The notes: generated by a model from the sequence alone, not told the origin. A stretch of 11,794 bases of DNA from Verrucomicrobiales bacterium (GCA_005789375.1 SXXZ01000253.1:1-11794); one strand, 5' to 3'; numbered from the stretch's first letter, positions 1 through 8,262 are shown. Numbers and translations: made by a program.

Positions 1-657
1 TTCCACACCTTCAACGCCCTCCACGATTGCCATAAGCAAATCGTCCTGACCTGCGATCGGCCTGCCAATGAGATCCAGGGGCTGGAGCAACGGCTAATTT
101 CTCGCTTCGAGTGGGGAATGACGGCCGACCTGAAGGCGCCGGATGTCGAGACTCGGCTAGCGATTCTCAACAAGAAGGCGGCCGCTCTCAGCGTCCGGTT
201 GCCCGATCAGATCATCACGTTCCTGGCCAACCGTATTCGGACCAATGTCCGCCGTTTAGAGGGGGCTCTGGTCCGAGTGGCCGCCTATGCCCAGCTTTCC
301 GGCAAAGCCCTCGACCTCGAAACGGTCGAGACGTTGCTGCGGGAAATCCTTCAGGAGGAGGGCAAGGTCGCTATCTCCGTGAGCGAGATCCAGAAGCGGG
401 TGGCCGACTACTTTGACATCCGCCTGGCCGACATGACCAGCAAGCGGCGGCCGGAGAACATCGCCTTCCCCCGGCAAATCGCCATGTACCTGACCCGCCA
501 GCTTACCGAGCATTCGCTCAGTGCGATTGGTGAATCTTTCGGAGGACGCGACCACGGCACCGTGCTGCATGCCTGCCGGCAGGTGCGAGACCGCATGGAG
601 GTCGAGGCTAAGGTTCGCCAGGACGTGGGTTACCTCGAGAAACAGCTCACCCGCTGA
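1..657 (+). CDS. dnaA: Chromosomal replication initiator protein DnaA (5' end outside the window)
   Basis: DnaA is the AAA+ ATPase that binds DnaA boxes at the origin and melts the DNA to start replication in the cytoplasm. The window opens in frame, and 218 C-terminal residues are visible. The N-terminal interaction domain and Walker A and B lie upstream. Visible are the sensor I strand ([13 protein letters not shown], residues 12-24), the box VII arginine finger (R35 in RLISRFEWG), the sensor II motif (NVRRLEGAL, 82-90, with R84), and the DNA-binding domain IV from about residue 124. Domain IV carries [13 protein letters not shown] (147-159) and the signature [15 protein letters not shown] (181-195). 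The ending is complete (YLEKQLTR then TGA). One oddity is Gly186 at the place of the E. coli base-contacting Thr435. The next gene is not dnaN. Identity is certain; only the 5' end is missing. Confidence 0.98.
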   Translation, partial: FHTFNALHDCHKQIVLTCDRPANEIQGLEQRLISRFEWGMTADLKAPDVETRLAILNKKAAALSVRLPDQIITFLANRIRTNVRRLEGALVRVAAYAQLSGKALDLETVETLLREILQEEGKVAISVSEIQKRVADYFDIRLADMTSKRRPENIAFPRQIAMYLTRQLTEHSLSAIGESFGGRDHGTVLHACRQVRDRMEVEAKVRQDVGYLEKQLTR

Positions 658-663
658 GTTGGG

Positions 664-684
664 TTCCTGCTCATGGGGCAGGAA
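664..684 (+). terminator. Short inverted repeat after dnaA, possible weak terminator
   Basis: Seven bases after the dnaA stop, TTCCTGC (664-670) and GCAGGAA (678-684) form a perfect 7-bp stem around a 7-base loop. No T tract follows, so it is not a canonical intrinsic terminator. GCAGGAA occurs again at 689-695, so the left arm has two competing partners. It could be a weak terminator or an RNA-stabilising 3' hairpin; the sequence alone does not decide. Confidence 0.3.
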
Positions 685-748
685 TTGGGCAGGAATGGGG
701 TTCTGGTTTGAATTCAGGCTAAATCGGGAATAAACGTTTGAGCAGGAT

Positions 749-787
749 TCCGGAGCATGGCCATCCGGAGTTCTTGTCCGGAGTTCT
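749..787. repeat. Three direct copies of TCCGGAG upstream of the first FG-GAP gene
   Basis: TCCGGAG occurs at 749-755, 764-770 and 777-783. The last two copies extend to an identical 11-mer, TCCGGAGTTCT (764-774 and 777-787). Start-to-start spacing is 15 and 13 bases, and the last copy ends 15 bases before the ATG at 803. TCCGGA is itself palindromic. An ATGGCCAT palindrome (757-764) lies between copies one and two. The position fits an operator or a leader element for the downstream genes, but no regulator is identified and chance repetition is possible. Confidence 0.4.
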
Positions 788-802
788 CAGCTGGAAACCC
801 GG

Positions 803-3800
803 ATGGGAAGTCGCAATGATCGCGGCGTGTCTCCCCGCGGTTTCCATTGCATCTTGCTGCTACTGACTGGTCTTCTGGCCAACCCGGTCGTTCTGGGGGA
901 TGCCTCGGTGGGCTTCGAATTGCTGAAGGCCGACCTGACTGGACTGGTGTTCACTAATTCGGTGCCGGCTTCGCGTTATCTAACCAATCAAATTCCGCTC
1001 AACGGTTCCGGGGTGGCTTTGGGTGATGTGGACGGAGATGGTCGAACTGATATTTTTCTGGCGGCTTATTCGGGTGGAAGTGCGTTGTTCCGTAACCTAG
1101 GGCAGATGAAATTCGCGCCCATCACCGAAGCGGCTTTTGGAATAACCGCACTTTCATCGCTCGATGGAACAGGTGTCGTCCTGGCAGATATTGATGGGGA
1201 TGGGGATCTGGATCTTTTACTCAATACTCTGGCACAGGGAACTCGGATTTATCACAACGATGGCAAAGGCCGTTTCACACCGGGTGTTGTCATTAATCCC
1301 AACCGAGCTGGATCGAGTCTTTCATTGGCGGATGCCGATGGAGACGGGGATTTGGATTTGTACGTCGCCAACTACCGCACGGTGACGGTGCGCGATGATC
1401 CCAAGGCCAAATATTCCCTTCGCGAAGAGAACGGGCGACAGCGGATCGTGGCCTACAATGGCCGTTCCACCGATGAACCCGATTTGGTGGGGAGGTTCAC
1501 CATGACTCCGGTGGGTCCCAGGGAAAATGGCGAGGTGGATGCCTTGTATCTTAATGATGGCAAAGGGAGGTTCACGGAAGTGCCATGGACGCGCGGAGCT
1601 TTCTTGAACGCCGCGGGGCGTCCGCTCGATTCGGCGCCGCAAGATTGGGGGTTGAGCGTCCTGTTCCGGGATCTCACTGGCGATGGGCGCCCAGACTTGT
1701 ACGTTTGCAATGATTTTCAATCGGAAGACCGATTCTGGGTCAATGAAACGGCTCCGGGTGGCCCCTTGCGATTTCAGGCTGCGCCCCAATTGGCCTTGCG
1801 GCACACCAGCGCCTTCTCGATGGGGGTGGACGCCGCCGACATCGATCGGGACGGCGTCGATGACTTTGTGGTTCTGGACATGCTCAGTCGCGATCATCAG
1901 CGGCGCAATGTGCAGATGGACGGGGTGCCGCCCGGGTTCTACCAGCCCGGCATCTGGGACGATCGGCCCCAGTTCTCCCACAACACCCTGTTTCTCGGGC
2001 GTGGGGATGGGACCTTCGCTGAGATCGGGCGTTTGGCCGGGATCAGTGCCAGCGATTGGTCGTGGACGCCGCTATTTCTGGATGTCGATTTGGACGGGTA
2101 TGAGGATCTCCTCATCTCCAACGGCAACGAGATGGACATGTTCGATGTGGATGTCGGGGCCCGCGCCGAGGCGATGAAATCGAGCCGGAAAATGGGTTTC
2201 CTCGAAACTCTGAACATGCGTCGGATGTTTGCCCGGCTCGATACTCCCAATGCCGCCTTCCGTAATCGCGGAGATTTGACCTTCGAAGAGGTGACGCAGG
2301 CTTGGGGGTTCGATGCGCCCGGGGTCGAACAAGGCATGGCCGCGGCCGATTTGGATGGCGATGGAGATTTGGACCTCGTGCTCAACGCCTTGAATGAGCC
2401 GCCGAAGCTCTACCGGAACAAGGCTACAGCCTCCCGGATCGCCGTACGATTGCGTGGTGGTGCCGGCAATTCTCGGGGCATCGGGGCCAAGATCCGGGTG
2501 ATGGCAAAAGGGCTCCCGATGCAGTCCCAGGAGATGATGTCTGGCGGTCGCTACTTGTCGGGGGATGACGCGATGCGGTGCTTTGCTTTGGGCACAGCGA
2601 CAACGGCGGACATCGAGGTGACTTGGCGCAGTGGACGAGTGACCCGACGTACCGGTGCCGGCCCGGGCGTTGCGGAGATTGCAGAACTGGAGACGATTGC
2701 AGTCATGGCGCCACCGCCGGTACTGCCGCTCTTCGAGTCGATTTCGGATCGCTTGGCGCATGTCCACACCGATACCCCATTTGATGAATTTGGACGGCAA
2801 CCGTTGAAGCCCTTCGACCTCAGCCAGACCGGACCGGGTCTCACCTGGGCCGACCTCAACGGGGATGGATGGGACGACCTGCTAATTTCTACGGGGCAGG
2901 GTGGAACCCTTGGAGTGTTCACCAATGACGCGCGGGGCGGATTCTCAGCCTTTTCCAATCCGGCATTGCTCAAGCCCGCGCCGCGTGATTTGACCACCGT
3001 CATGGTGCTGCGAGGGGTAATCCTTTCGGGCATTAGCAATGGTGAGGATGGAGTCACCAATGGTGGAGCGATCCGGATCGTGGACCTGACGTCCGGGGTG
3101 AGCGGTGAAATCCTGAGCGGCCGCGCTTGCCCGGTGGGTTCCATGGCGGCGGCCGATGTGGATGGGGATGGAGAGTTGGAGATTTTCGTTGGGGTTCGGG
3201 AAGTGCCGGGTCGTTATCCTGAGCCGGCGACGTCGTTTTTGGTGAAGAACCGCAGTGGGCGTTTGGGGATTCAGACGGCCTTCGAAAAACTGGGTTTGGT
3301 TAACGGCGTGGTTTTCACGGACTTGGATGACGATGCACGGCCCGATTTGGCGGTGAGCACGGCTTGGGGGCCGGTTCGCTTGTTCCGCAATCGAGGTGGA
3401 GCTCTGGAGGCTTGGGATCCGCCACTGCATGGCTCCGGATTGCCGGCCGGTGTGGAGCGTCTCTCCCAGTGGACGGGCCTCTGGCTGGGGATCACCGCCG
3501 GTGATTTCGATGGTGACGGACGCATGGATCTGGCAGCGGGGAACTGGGGGCGCAACCACTTCTTGGGAGCCGATGCCCGCCGGCGACCGTTACGGATCCG
3601 TTCCGGAGACCTGCTTGACGATGGAATTTGGGATATTCTGGAAAGCTACGTGGGACCCGATGGACGGGATTGGCCTGTCCGCAAACGGCCCGCACTGGTG
3701 CCGTTTATCCCGGATGCGGCGAAGCGCTTTCCGGATTCGGGGACCTTCGGGAAGTCTTCCATGGAGGATCTTTTTGGTTCGCTTCTGGGTCCAATGCCGA

Positions 3801-4444
3801 GCGTGTCAGCGCTCAATCTGGATTCGGGGGTGTTCTTAAATCGGGGAGATCATCTGGAATGGCGCCCCTTGCCGCCGAGGGCTCAGTTGGCGCCGGCCTA
3901 TGGGTTGGCGGTGTCCGACCTAGATGGCGACGGGACTGAGGACGTATTCCTTTCGCAAAACCACTTCGGTGTGCATTCGGATGATGCTCGCTATGACGGA
4001 GGGCGGGGATTGCTCATGAGCGGATCGGGTCGCGGAGACTTCCGGGCTGACGAACACTCGGGCATCGTGGCCTGGGGCGAACAACGCGGAGTGGCCTTGG
4101 CGGATCTGGATGCCGATGGGCGCACCGATCTGGCTCTGAGCCAGAACAGCGGACCAACGCTGCTCTTCCGCAACCGCACCGCGCGCCCAGGTCTTCGGGT
4201 TCGGCTGAAGGGGCCGACTGGGAATCCGACCGGAATCGGCGCCTCCCTTCGCTGGTGGACCGGCGGCAAGGCAGGTCCGCGCCGTGAAATTCGCATGGGT
4301 GGAGGTTACTGCAGCGTGGACAGCCCGGTGACGGTTCTCGCATCGGATCGGGCGGCCGGTGAGGTCGAGGTGCGTTGGCCGGGTGGCGCTGTGCAACGCG
4401 TGCCGGTCGCTGCCGGGGTGGCCGAGATCACCTTGACGCCATGA
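803..4444 (+). CDS. Secreted FG-GAP/VCBS repeat protein with two ASPIC/UnbV domains (CRTAC1-like), first of a tandem pair
   Basis: This is a 1213-residue predicted exported protein. Residues 1-15 are basic, 16-31 hydrophobic, with likely signal peptidase cleavage after A34 (GDA|S). The first half has seven calcium-loop motifs of the DxDxDG type at 75, 129, 177, 290, 346, 427 and 516, then an ASPIC/UnbV domain (about 543-630, with RGIGAKI and SGGRYLSGDD). The second half has six motifs at 684, 785, 840, 901, 1039 and 1101, then a second ASPIC/UnbV domain (about 1128-1210, with PTGIGASLRW and EVRWPGG). Other marks are GNWGRN (913-918) and the KRFPDSGTFGKSSMEDLFG block (974-992). The motif at 840 (DLDDDARPD) lacks the usual glycine. 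FG-GAP repeats usually fold into beta-propellers, so two propellers are inferred. The substrate is unknown. ATG 803 is the only start giving a sensible signal peptide; no clear Shine-Dalgarno sequence precedes it. The stop overlaps the next gene. Confidence 0.92.
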   Translation: MGSRNDRGVSPRGFHCILLLLTGLLANPVVLGDASVGFELLKADLTGLVFTNSVPASRYLTNQIPLNGSGVALGDVDGDGRTDIFLAAYSGGSALFRNLGQMKFAPITEAAFGITALSSLDGTGVVLADIDGDGDLDLLLNTLAQGTRIYHNDGKGRFTPGVVINPNRAGSSLSLADADGDGDLDLYVANYRTVTVRDDPKAKYSLREENGRQRIVAYNGRSTDEPDLVGRFTMTPVGPRENGEVDALYLNDGKGRFTEVPWTRGAFLNAAGRPLDSAPQDWGLSVLFRDLTGDGRPDLYVCNDFQSEDRFWVNETAPGGPLRFQAAPQLALRHTSAFSMGVDAADIDRDGVDDFVVLDMLSRDHQRRNVQMDGVPPGFYQPGIWDDRPQFSHNTLFLGRGDGTFAEIGRLAGISASDWSWTPLFLDVDLDGYEDLLISNGNEMDMFDVDVGARAEAMKSSRKMGFLETLNMRRMFARLDTPNAAFRNRGDLTFEEVTQAWGFDAPGVEQGMAAADLDGDGDLDLVLNALNEPPKLYRNKATASRIAVRLRGGAGNSRGIGAKIRVMAKGLPMQSQEMMSGGRYLSGDDAMRCFALGTATTADIEVTWRSGRVTRRTGAGPGVAEIAELETIAVMAPPPVLPLFESISDRLAHVHTDTPFDEFGRQPLKPFDLSQTGPGLTWADLNGDGWDDLLISTGQGGTLGVFTNDARGGFSAFSNPALLKPAPRDLTTVMVLRGVILSGISNGEDGVTNGGAIRIVDLTSGVSGEILSGRACPVGSMAAADVDGDGELEIFVGVREVPGRYPEPATSFLVKNRSGRLGIQTAFEKLGLVNGVVFTDLDDDARPDLAVSTAWGPVRLFRNRGGALEAWDPPLHGSGLPAGVERLSQWTGLWLGITAGDFDGDGRMDLAAGNWGRNHFLGADARRRPLRIRSGDLLDDGIWDILESYVGPDGRDWPVRKRPALVPFIPDAAKRFPDSGTFGKSSMEDLFGSLLGPMPSVSALNLDSGVFLNRGDHLEWRPLPPRAQLAPAYGLAVSDLDGDGTEDVFLSQNHFGVHSDDARYDGGRGLLMSGSGRGDFRADEHSGIVAWGEQRGVALADLDADGRTDLALSQNSGPTLLFRNRTARPGLRVRLKGPTGNPTGIGASLRWWTGGKAGPRREIRMGGGYCSVDSPVTVLASDRAAGEVEVRWPGGAVQRVPVAAGVAEITLTP
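4441..4444 (+). promoter_or_regulatory. ATGA stop/start overlap, probable translational coupling
   Basis: The TGA stop of the first FG-GAP gene (4442-4444) is nested with the ATG of its paralogue (4441-4443). A second in-frame ATG follows at 4444. No strong Shine-Dalgarno sequence is seen upstream, so re-initiation by ribosomes finishing the first gene is the likely route. This implies a shared mRNA and similar output of the two proteins. Confidence 0.8.
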
Positions 4445-7400
4445 TGAATCCTCAACCCTCTAGGATGTTAGCGAACCTGCTGAGGTTCTTCGCTGTGCTG
4501 ATGGTGTCCTTTGCTTTGGTTCCGGGATTGCGAGCGGCCCAGACGGGGCTTCGGATCCAGGCCTTGCCCTCGATCCCTCGGTCCTCACCTGGGCTCACTC
4601 GATTGTCGGCCCCGGGGTTGGGCATCGAATTCACTAATCGCCTGTCCGAAGAACGGGCGGTCACCAACCGCAATCTGGTCTCCGGCTCCGGAGTGGCGCT
4701 GGCCGATGTGGATGGCGATGGCCGTCTCGATGTCTTCCTCTGCGGTCTGGATTCCCTGAATGCGATGTACCGCAATCTCGGGGACTGGCGTTTCACCAAC
4801 GTGACGGCCCGCGCCTTGCCTGGGGTGAGTTGGCTCAACCCGTCTTCGGGATCCAACGATTCGACCGGAGCGGCCTTTGCCGATGTGGATGGCGACGGGG
4901 ATCCGGACTTGCTGGTCAATCAGTTGGGCGGCGGCACCCGACTCTGGCTCAATGACGGCAAGGGCCATTTTGAGGAAGCCACCGATGCGGCTGGGTTGCG
5001 CTCGCGCAGTGGTGCCACCTCGATGGCCTTGGCTGACGTGGATGGCGATGGGGATTTGGATCTCTACGTGTCGAACTTCCGCCCGACCACCGTGCTCGAT
5101 CAACCCAACACCCGATACCAACTCCGGCAAACTGAAACCGGCACGGTGATAGTGGCGGTCAATGGGCGCCCGGTAACCGCATTGGATCTCACCAATCGCT
5201 TTGAGATTCGCGCCGGTGGAGAGGTGGTTGAAATGGGGGAGGAAGACGTACTTTTCCTCAATAACGGGCGAGGCCGTTTTATTCCGGTCTCTTGGATCGG
5301 GGGAGGCTTTTTGGACGCCTCGGGCAAAGCTCTGACAGCGCCACCCCGGGATTGGGGGCTGGCCGTTCGCTTCCAAGACATGAACGGGGATGGAAAGCCC
5401 GACTTGTATGTCTGCAACGACTTGCACACCCCGGATCGGATTTGGATGAATGAGACCGGACCTGATCACGCCCTGCGCTTCCGGGAACTGGCGTCTTGGG
5501 CACTGCGGAGCAATCCGACCTTCTCCATGGGAGTCGATTTCGGGGACTTGGACCGCGACGGGCAGGTCGATTTCTTCGCCGTCGATATGTTCAGCCGTAA
5601 TCGGGCCTGGCGTCACACCCAGACGGCAGGCATGGCCCCCGTGTTGCGCCTGCCCGGCCGATCTGCCGATCGGGCCCAGGTCCAGCGGAATGTCCTGCAG
5701 CTCAATCGGGGGGACGGCACTTGGGCGGACGTCGCCTGGCAGTCGGGTGTCGAGGCCAGTGAATGGTCGTGGGGTCCGGTGATTCTGGATGTGGATCTCG
5801 ATGGATACGAGGACCTGCTAGTTCCCAATGGCCAGTGGCGCGATTTCCAAGATGGGGACGGTGCGCGGCGCATTGCCGAGGCCCAGCGGCGTGGGGCCCT
5901 AAAGTCCCCAGCGGAGATCACCGAGATGGTTAAATCTTTCCCCAAGCTATCGACTCCCAACGTAGCCTTTCGAAACCGCGGCGATGCCACCTTCGCGGAC
6001 GTCTCCCTGGCCTGGGGCTTCACTGTGGATTCCATTTCGCAGGGTGCGGCTATCGGGGATCTCGACGGGGACGGGGACCTGGACGTTGTGATGAACGACC
6101 TCATGGATGCGCCGGCCTTTTACCGGAATAACGCGAGCGCTCCGCGGATCCTTATCCGCCTCAAAGGCAAGCCCCCCAACACTCGAGGCATTGGTGCTTC
6201 GGTGACCCTTCGTGCGAGCGGATTGCCAGACCAGACTCAGGAGATCATCGCTGGCGGGCGGTACTTGAGCGGGGATGAGCCGGCGCGTTCCTTTGCCACG
6301 GGTCAGGCTGCTTCCGCAGGCCTTCGTGTTCGCTGGCCCTCGGGACGAGTCTCAGAATGGCAGGAAGTTCCGGTCGGTTCTGCGGTCGAGGTTTCGGAGG
6401 AAGAGTCACCGGGAGTCGAGGCGGTTCCTTCCGTGAAGCCGCCCGCCCCGTGGTTTGAAGACCAGACCGCACGCCTCGCTCACCGTCACGAGGATGAGCC
6501 CTTTGATGATTTCGGCCGTCAGCCGGCCCTGCCGCATCGACTGTCGCAACTGGGACCGAGCCTGAGCTGGACCGACCTCAATGGAGATGGGCGTCCGGAC
6601 CTGGTCATCGGAGCCGGACGCGGTGGCAAGCTCGGCGTCCGCATCCAGGATGGAAAAGGCGGATTCGAGGCACGAGAGACTCCGCCGTTCCATAAGACAA
6701 CCGGCCGAGACATCACCTCGATTCTTCCCATTAATGGAGTCCTGTTGGCGGGGATCTCTAATTATGAGGACGGTCTGACCAATGGCGGAGCCCTGCGCAT
6801 GTATGACATAGCCGGGGGGCGCAGCGGTGAAATTTTGGTGGGCACGACCTTTTGCGTCGGGCCTTTGGCTGCCGCCGATGTGGATGGGGATGGATCGTTG
6901 GAGGTGTTTGTGGGTGGTCGATCCGTGGCCGGTCGTTATCCGGAGGCGGCTCCCTCGTTATTGTTGCGCAATCAAGGAGGGCGCCTGATGCCGGTGGCAC
7001 GTTGGGACAATCTCGGTCTGGTGACGGCCGCCTGTTTCACCGACCTCGATGGCGATGGTTGGCCCGACCTAGTGGTCGCCCGTGAATGGGCTCCACCTCA
7101 ATTTTTCCGGAATGACTCCGGTCGACTGACCGAATGGACTCCGACCCTGGAAGCCGCGTCCGGCCGGCTTTCCGGACTTTGGAATGCTGTGGTGGCCGGC
7201 GACTTCGATGAAGACGGGCGGATGGACCTGGTCCTGGGGAACTGGGGGCGCAACACCCGCGGGAGCGCGACGACGACAACGGCGGCGGCCCCACGGCGAT
7301 TGTGGTATGGCGACTTCGGTTCCGGCCAAGGCCTAGACTTGGCCGAGAGTTGGTATGATCCAGTGCTCAAGGCCGACCGCCCGGAACGTGAGATGGGATT

Positions 7401-8172
7401 GTGGGCAGCCCTTTTTCCGAGCATGCGGGAGCGGGTGGATTCGTTGTCTGCATTTTCCAAGGCCACCCTGCCGATGCTTTTGGGTGATGCGTTGCCGGGG
7501 GCCCGATCGGTCTCGGTAGATACTCTCGACTCGGTGCTGCTGCTCAATCGGGGAGGGCACTTTGTCGTGAAATCGTTGCCGGCGGCCGCCCAGCGTGCCC
7601 CGGTGACCTCCCTTTGCGTGGCGGACTTCGACGGGGACGGACACGACGACCTATTCCTTTCCCAGAATTTGTCCACGGCCCATCCCTTTGCCGAGCGCTA
7701 CGACGCAGGGCGGGGGTTGTGGTTGAGGGGCGATGGTCGGGGTGGATTTGTCCCGGAAGAAAACTCTGGTGTCCGCGTTCAGGGGGATGGTCGAGGGGCT
7801 GCGGTTTGCGATTACGATGCGGATGGTCGAGTGGATTTGGCGGTGGGGCAGAACGGCGCCGAGACGACGCTCTGGCGCAATGTGTTGGCGCGTCCGGGTC
7901 TGCGGATTCGCCTTTCCGGCGGCGGGGGCAATCCAACGGCTGTGGGGGCCCGGGTCCGATGGAGATCGACCTCGGGCTTCGGGCCGTGGCGGGAGATTCA
8001 CCTGGGTTCTGGCGATGGGTCCTGCGATGACCCGGTGACAATCTTGGGTGTCGGAGATCAGAAGGTCGAAGCGGTGGAGATTCGTTGGCCCGGAGGCGGA
8101 GGGGTTTCGGTGCCGGTGATGGCGGGACAGCGCGAGGTCTTGGCCAGCCAGTCCGCCCGATTTGAGCACTGA
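4441..8172 (+). CDS. Secreted FG-GAP/VCBS repeat protein with two ASPIC/UnbV domains (CRTAC1-like), second of a tandem pair
   Basis: A 1243-residue paralogue of the preceding product with the same domain order. An upstream in-frame ATG (4375) exists, but 4441 is preferred: it gives a clean signal peptide (basic start to R15, hydrophobic FFAVLMVSFALVPG at 16-29, cleavage near A32/A33) and the ATGA overlap. DxDxDG loops lie at 89, 148, 199, 313, 369, 450 and 540, then an ASPIC/UnbV domain (about 566-655, TRGIGASVTL and AGGRYLSGDE). Loops at 712, 813, 868, 921, 1062 and 1124 lead to a second ASPIC/UnbV domain (about 1150-1235). All 13 loops match the neighbour one to one, and the third loop of the second half is intact here (DLDGDGWPD). 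GNWGRN is at 933-938, followed by a low-complexity SATTTTAAA stretch (942-950) absent from the neighbour. Probably calcium-binding and exported; ligand and function unknown. Confidence 0.92.
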   Translation: MMNPQPSRMLANLLRFFAVLMVSFALVPGLRAAQTGLRIQALPSIPRSSPGLTRLSAPGLGIEFTNRLSEERAVTNRNLVSGSGVALADVDGDGRLDVFLCGLDSLNAMYRNLGDWRFTNVTARALPGVSWLNPSSGSNDSTGAAFADVDGDGDPDLLVNQLGGGTRLWLNDGKGHFEEATDAAGLRSRSGATSMALADVDGDGDLDLYVSNFRPTTVLDQPNTRYQLRQTETGTVIVAVNGRPVTALDLTNRFEIRAGGEVVEMGEEDVLFLNNGRGRFIPVSWIGGGFLDASGKALTAPPRDWGLAVRFQDMNGDGKPDLYVCNDLHTPDRIWMNETGPDHALRFRELASWALRSNPTFSMGVDFGDLDRDGQVDFFAVDMFSRNRAWRHTQTAGMAPVLRLPGRSADRAQVQRNVLQLNRGDGTWADVAWQSGVEASEWSWGPVILDVDLDGYEDLLVPNGQWRDFQDGDGARRIAEAQRRGALKSPAEITEMVKSFPKLSTPNVAFRNRGDATFADVSLAWGFTVDSISQGAAIGDLDGDGDLDVVMNDLMDAPAFYRNNASAPRILIRLKGKPPNTRGIGASVTLRASGLPDQTQEIIAGGRYLSGDEPARSFATGQAASAGLRVRWPSGRVSEWQEVPVGSAVEVSEEESPGVEAVPSVKPPAPWFEDQTARLAHRHEDEPFDDFGRQPALPHRLSQLGPSLSWTDLNGDGRPDLVIGAGRGGKLGVRIQDGKGGFEARETPPFHKTTGRDITSILPINGVLLAGISNYEDGLTNGGALRMYDIAGGRSGEILVGTTFCVGPLAAADVDGDGSLEVFVGGRSVAGRYPEAAPSLLLRNQGGRLMPVARWDNLGLVTAACFTDLDGDGWPDLVVAREWAPPQFFRNDSGRLTEWTPTLEAASGRLSGLWNAVVAGDFDEDGRMDLVLGNWGRNTRGSATTTTAAAPRRLWYGDFGSGQGLDLAESWYDPVLKADRPEREMGLWAALFPSMRERVDSLSAFSKATLPMLLGDALPGARSVSVDTLDSVLLLNRGGHFVVKSLPAAAQRAPVTSLCVADFDGDGHDDLFLSQNLSTAHPFAERYDAGRGLWLRGDGRGGFVPEENSGVRVQGDGRGAAVCDYDADGRVDLAVGQNGAETTLWRNVLARPGLRIRLSGGGGNPTAVGARVRWRSTSGFGPWREIHLGSGDGSCDDPVTILGVGDQKVEAVEIRWPGGGGVSVPVMAGQREVLASQSARFEH

Positions 8173-8211
8173 ATGAGCAGGCGGGTTGGATGCCCTTTTT
8201 TGATGGTATGA
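8173..8211 (+). other. Twelve-codon reading frame between the second FG-GAP gene and the cytochrome gene
   Basis: An ATG directly abuts the preceding TGA (TGAATG) and opens a 12-codon frame (MSRRVGCPFLMV) that stops at 8209-8211, in the same frame as the next gene. It could be a leader peptide that passes re-initiating ribosomes on, or chance. The rest of this spacer holds a T6 run (8196-8201) without a convincing stem before it. Confidence 0.15.
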
Positions 8212-8225
8212 CGGTTGCCTTTGCC

Positions 8226-8256
8226 GGAGGAGAGGCTTCAATACAAACGACTCCTC
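8226..8256 (+). promoter_or_regulatory. Strong Shine-Dalgarno-like run facing a complementary segment
   Basis: GGAGGAGAGG (8226-8235) is the best anti-16S match in the window, yet no in-frame start codon lies at normal spacing after it; the next in-frame candidate, GTG at 8263, is 27 bases beyond it. GAGGAG (8227-8232) is exactly complementary to CTCCTC (8251-8256), giving a 6-bp stem with an 18-base loop. If formed, it would shorten the effective distance to the GTG or hide the purine run. This is a structural reading of a short match only. Confidence 0.25.
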
Positions 8257-8262
8257 TTTCCC

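Noticed and set aside
1..9. TTCCACACC resembling part of a DnaA box
   Set aside because: It is the coding sequence for Phe-His-Thr inside dnaA and matches the box only partially.
708..736. Possible promoter with TTGAAT (708-713) and TAAACG (731-736), 17-base spacer
   Set aside because: The -10 element matches the TATAAT consensus at only three of six positions, and promoter preferences of this phylum are uncertain. Listed as a thought only.
732..739. AAACGTTT perfect palindrome
   Set aside because: An isolated 8-base palindrome is expected by chance and has no extension on either side.
1322..1981. Long antisense open frames inside the FG-GAP and DUF1549 genes
   Set aside because: They are explained by high G+C and repeated DxDxDG codons; their translations show no domain features, and the sense frames carry unmistakable family motifs.
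4375..4440. Upstream in-frame ATG for the second FG-GAP gene, adding 22 residues
   Set aside because: The added residues are arginine- and glycine-rich, lie inside the preceding gene, and would bury the signal peptide. The ATGA overlap at 4441 is far more likely.
8183..8201. GGG...CCC followed by six T residues, as an intrinsic terminator after the second FG-GAP gene
   Set aside because: The stem would be only three base pairs, too weak to terminate transcription.
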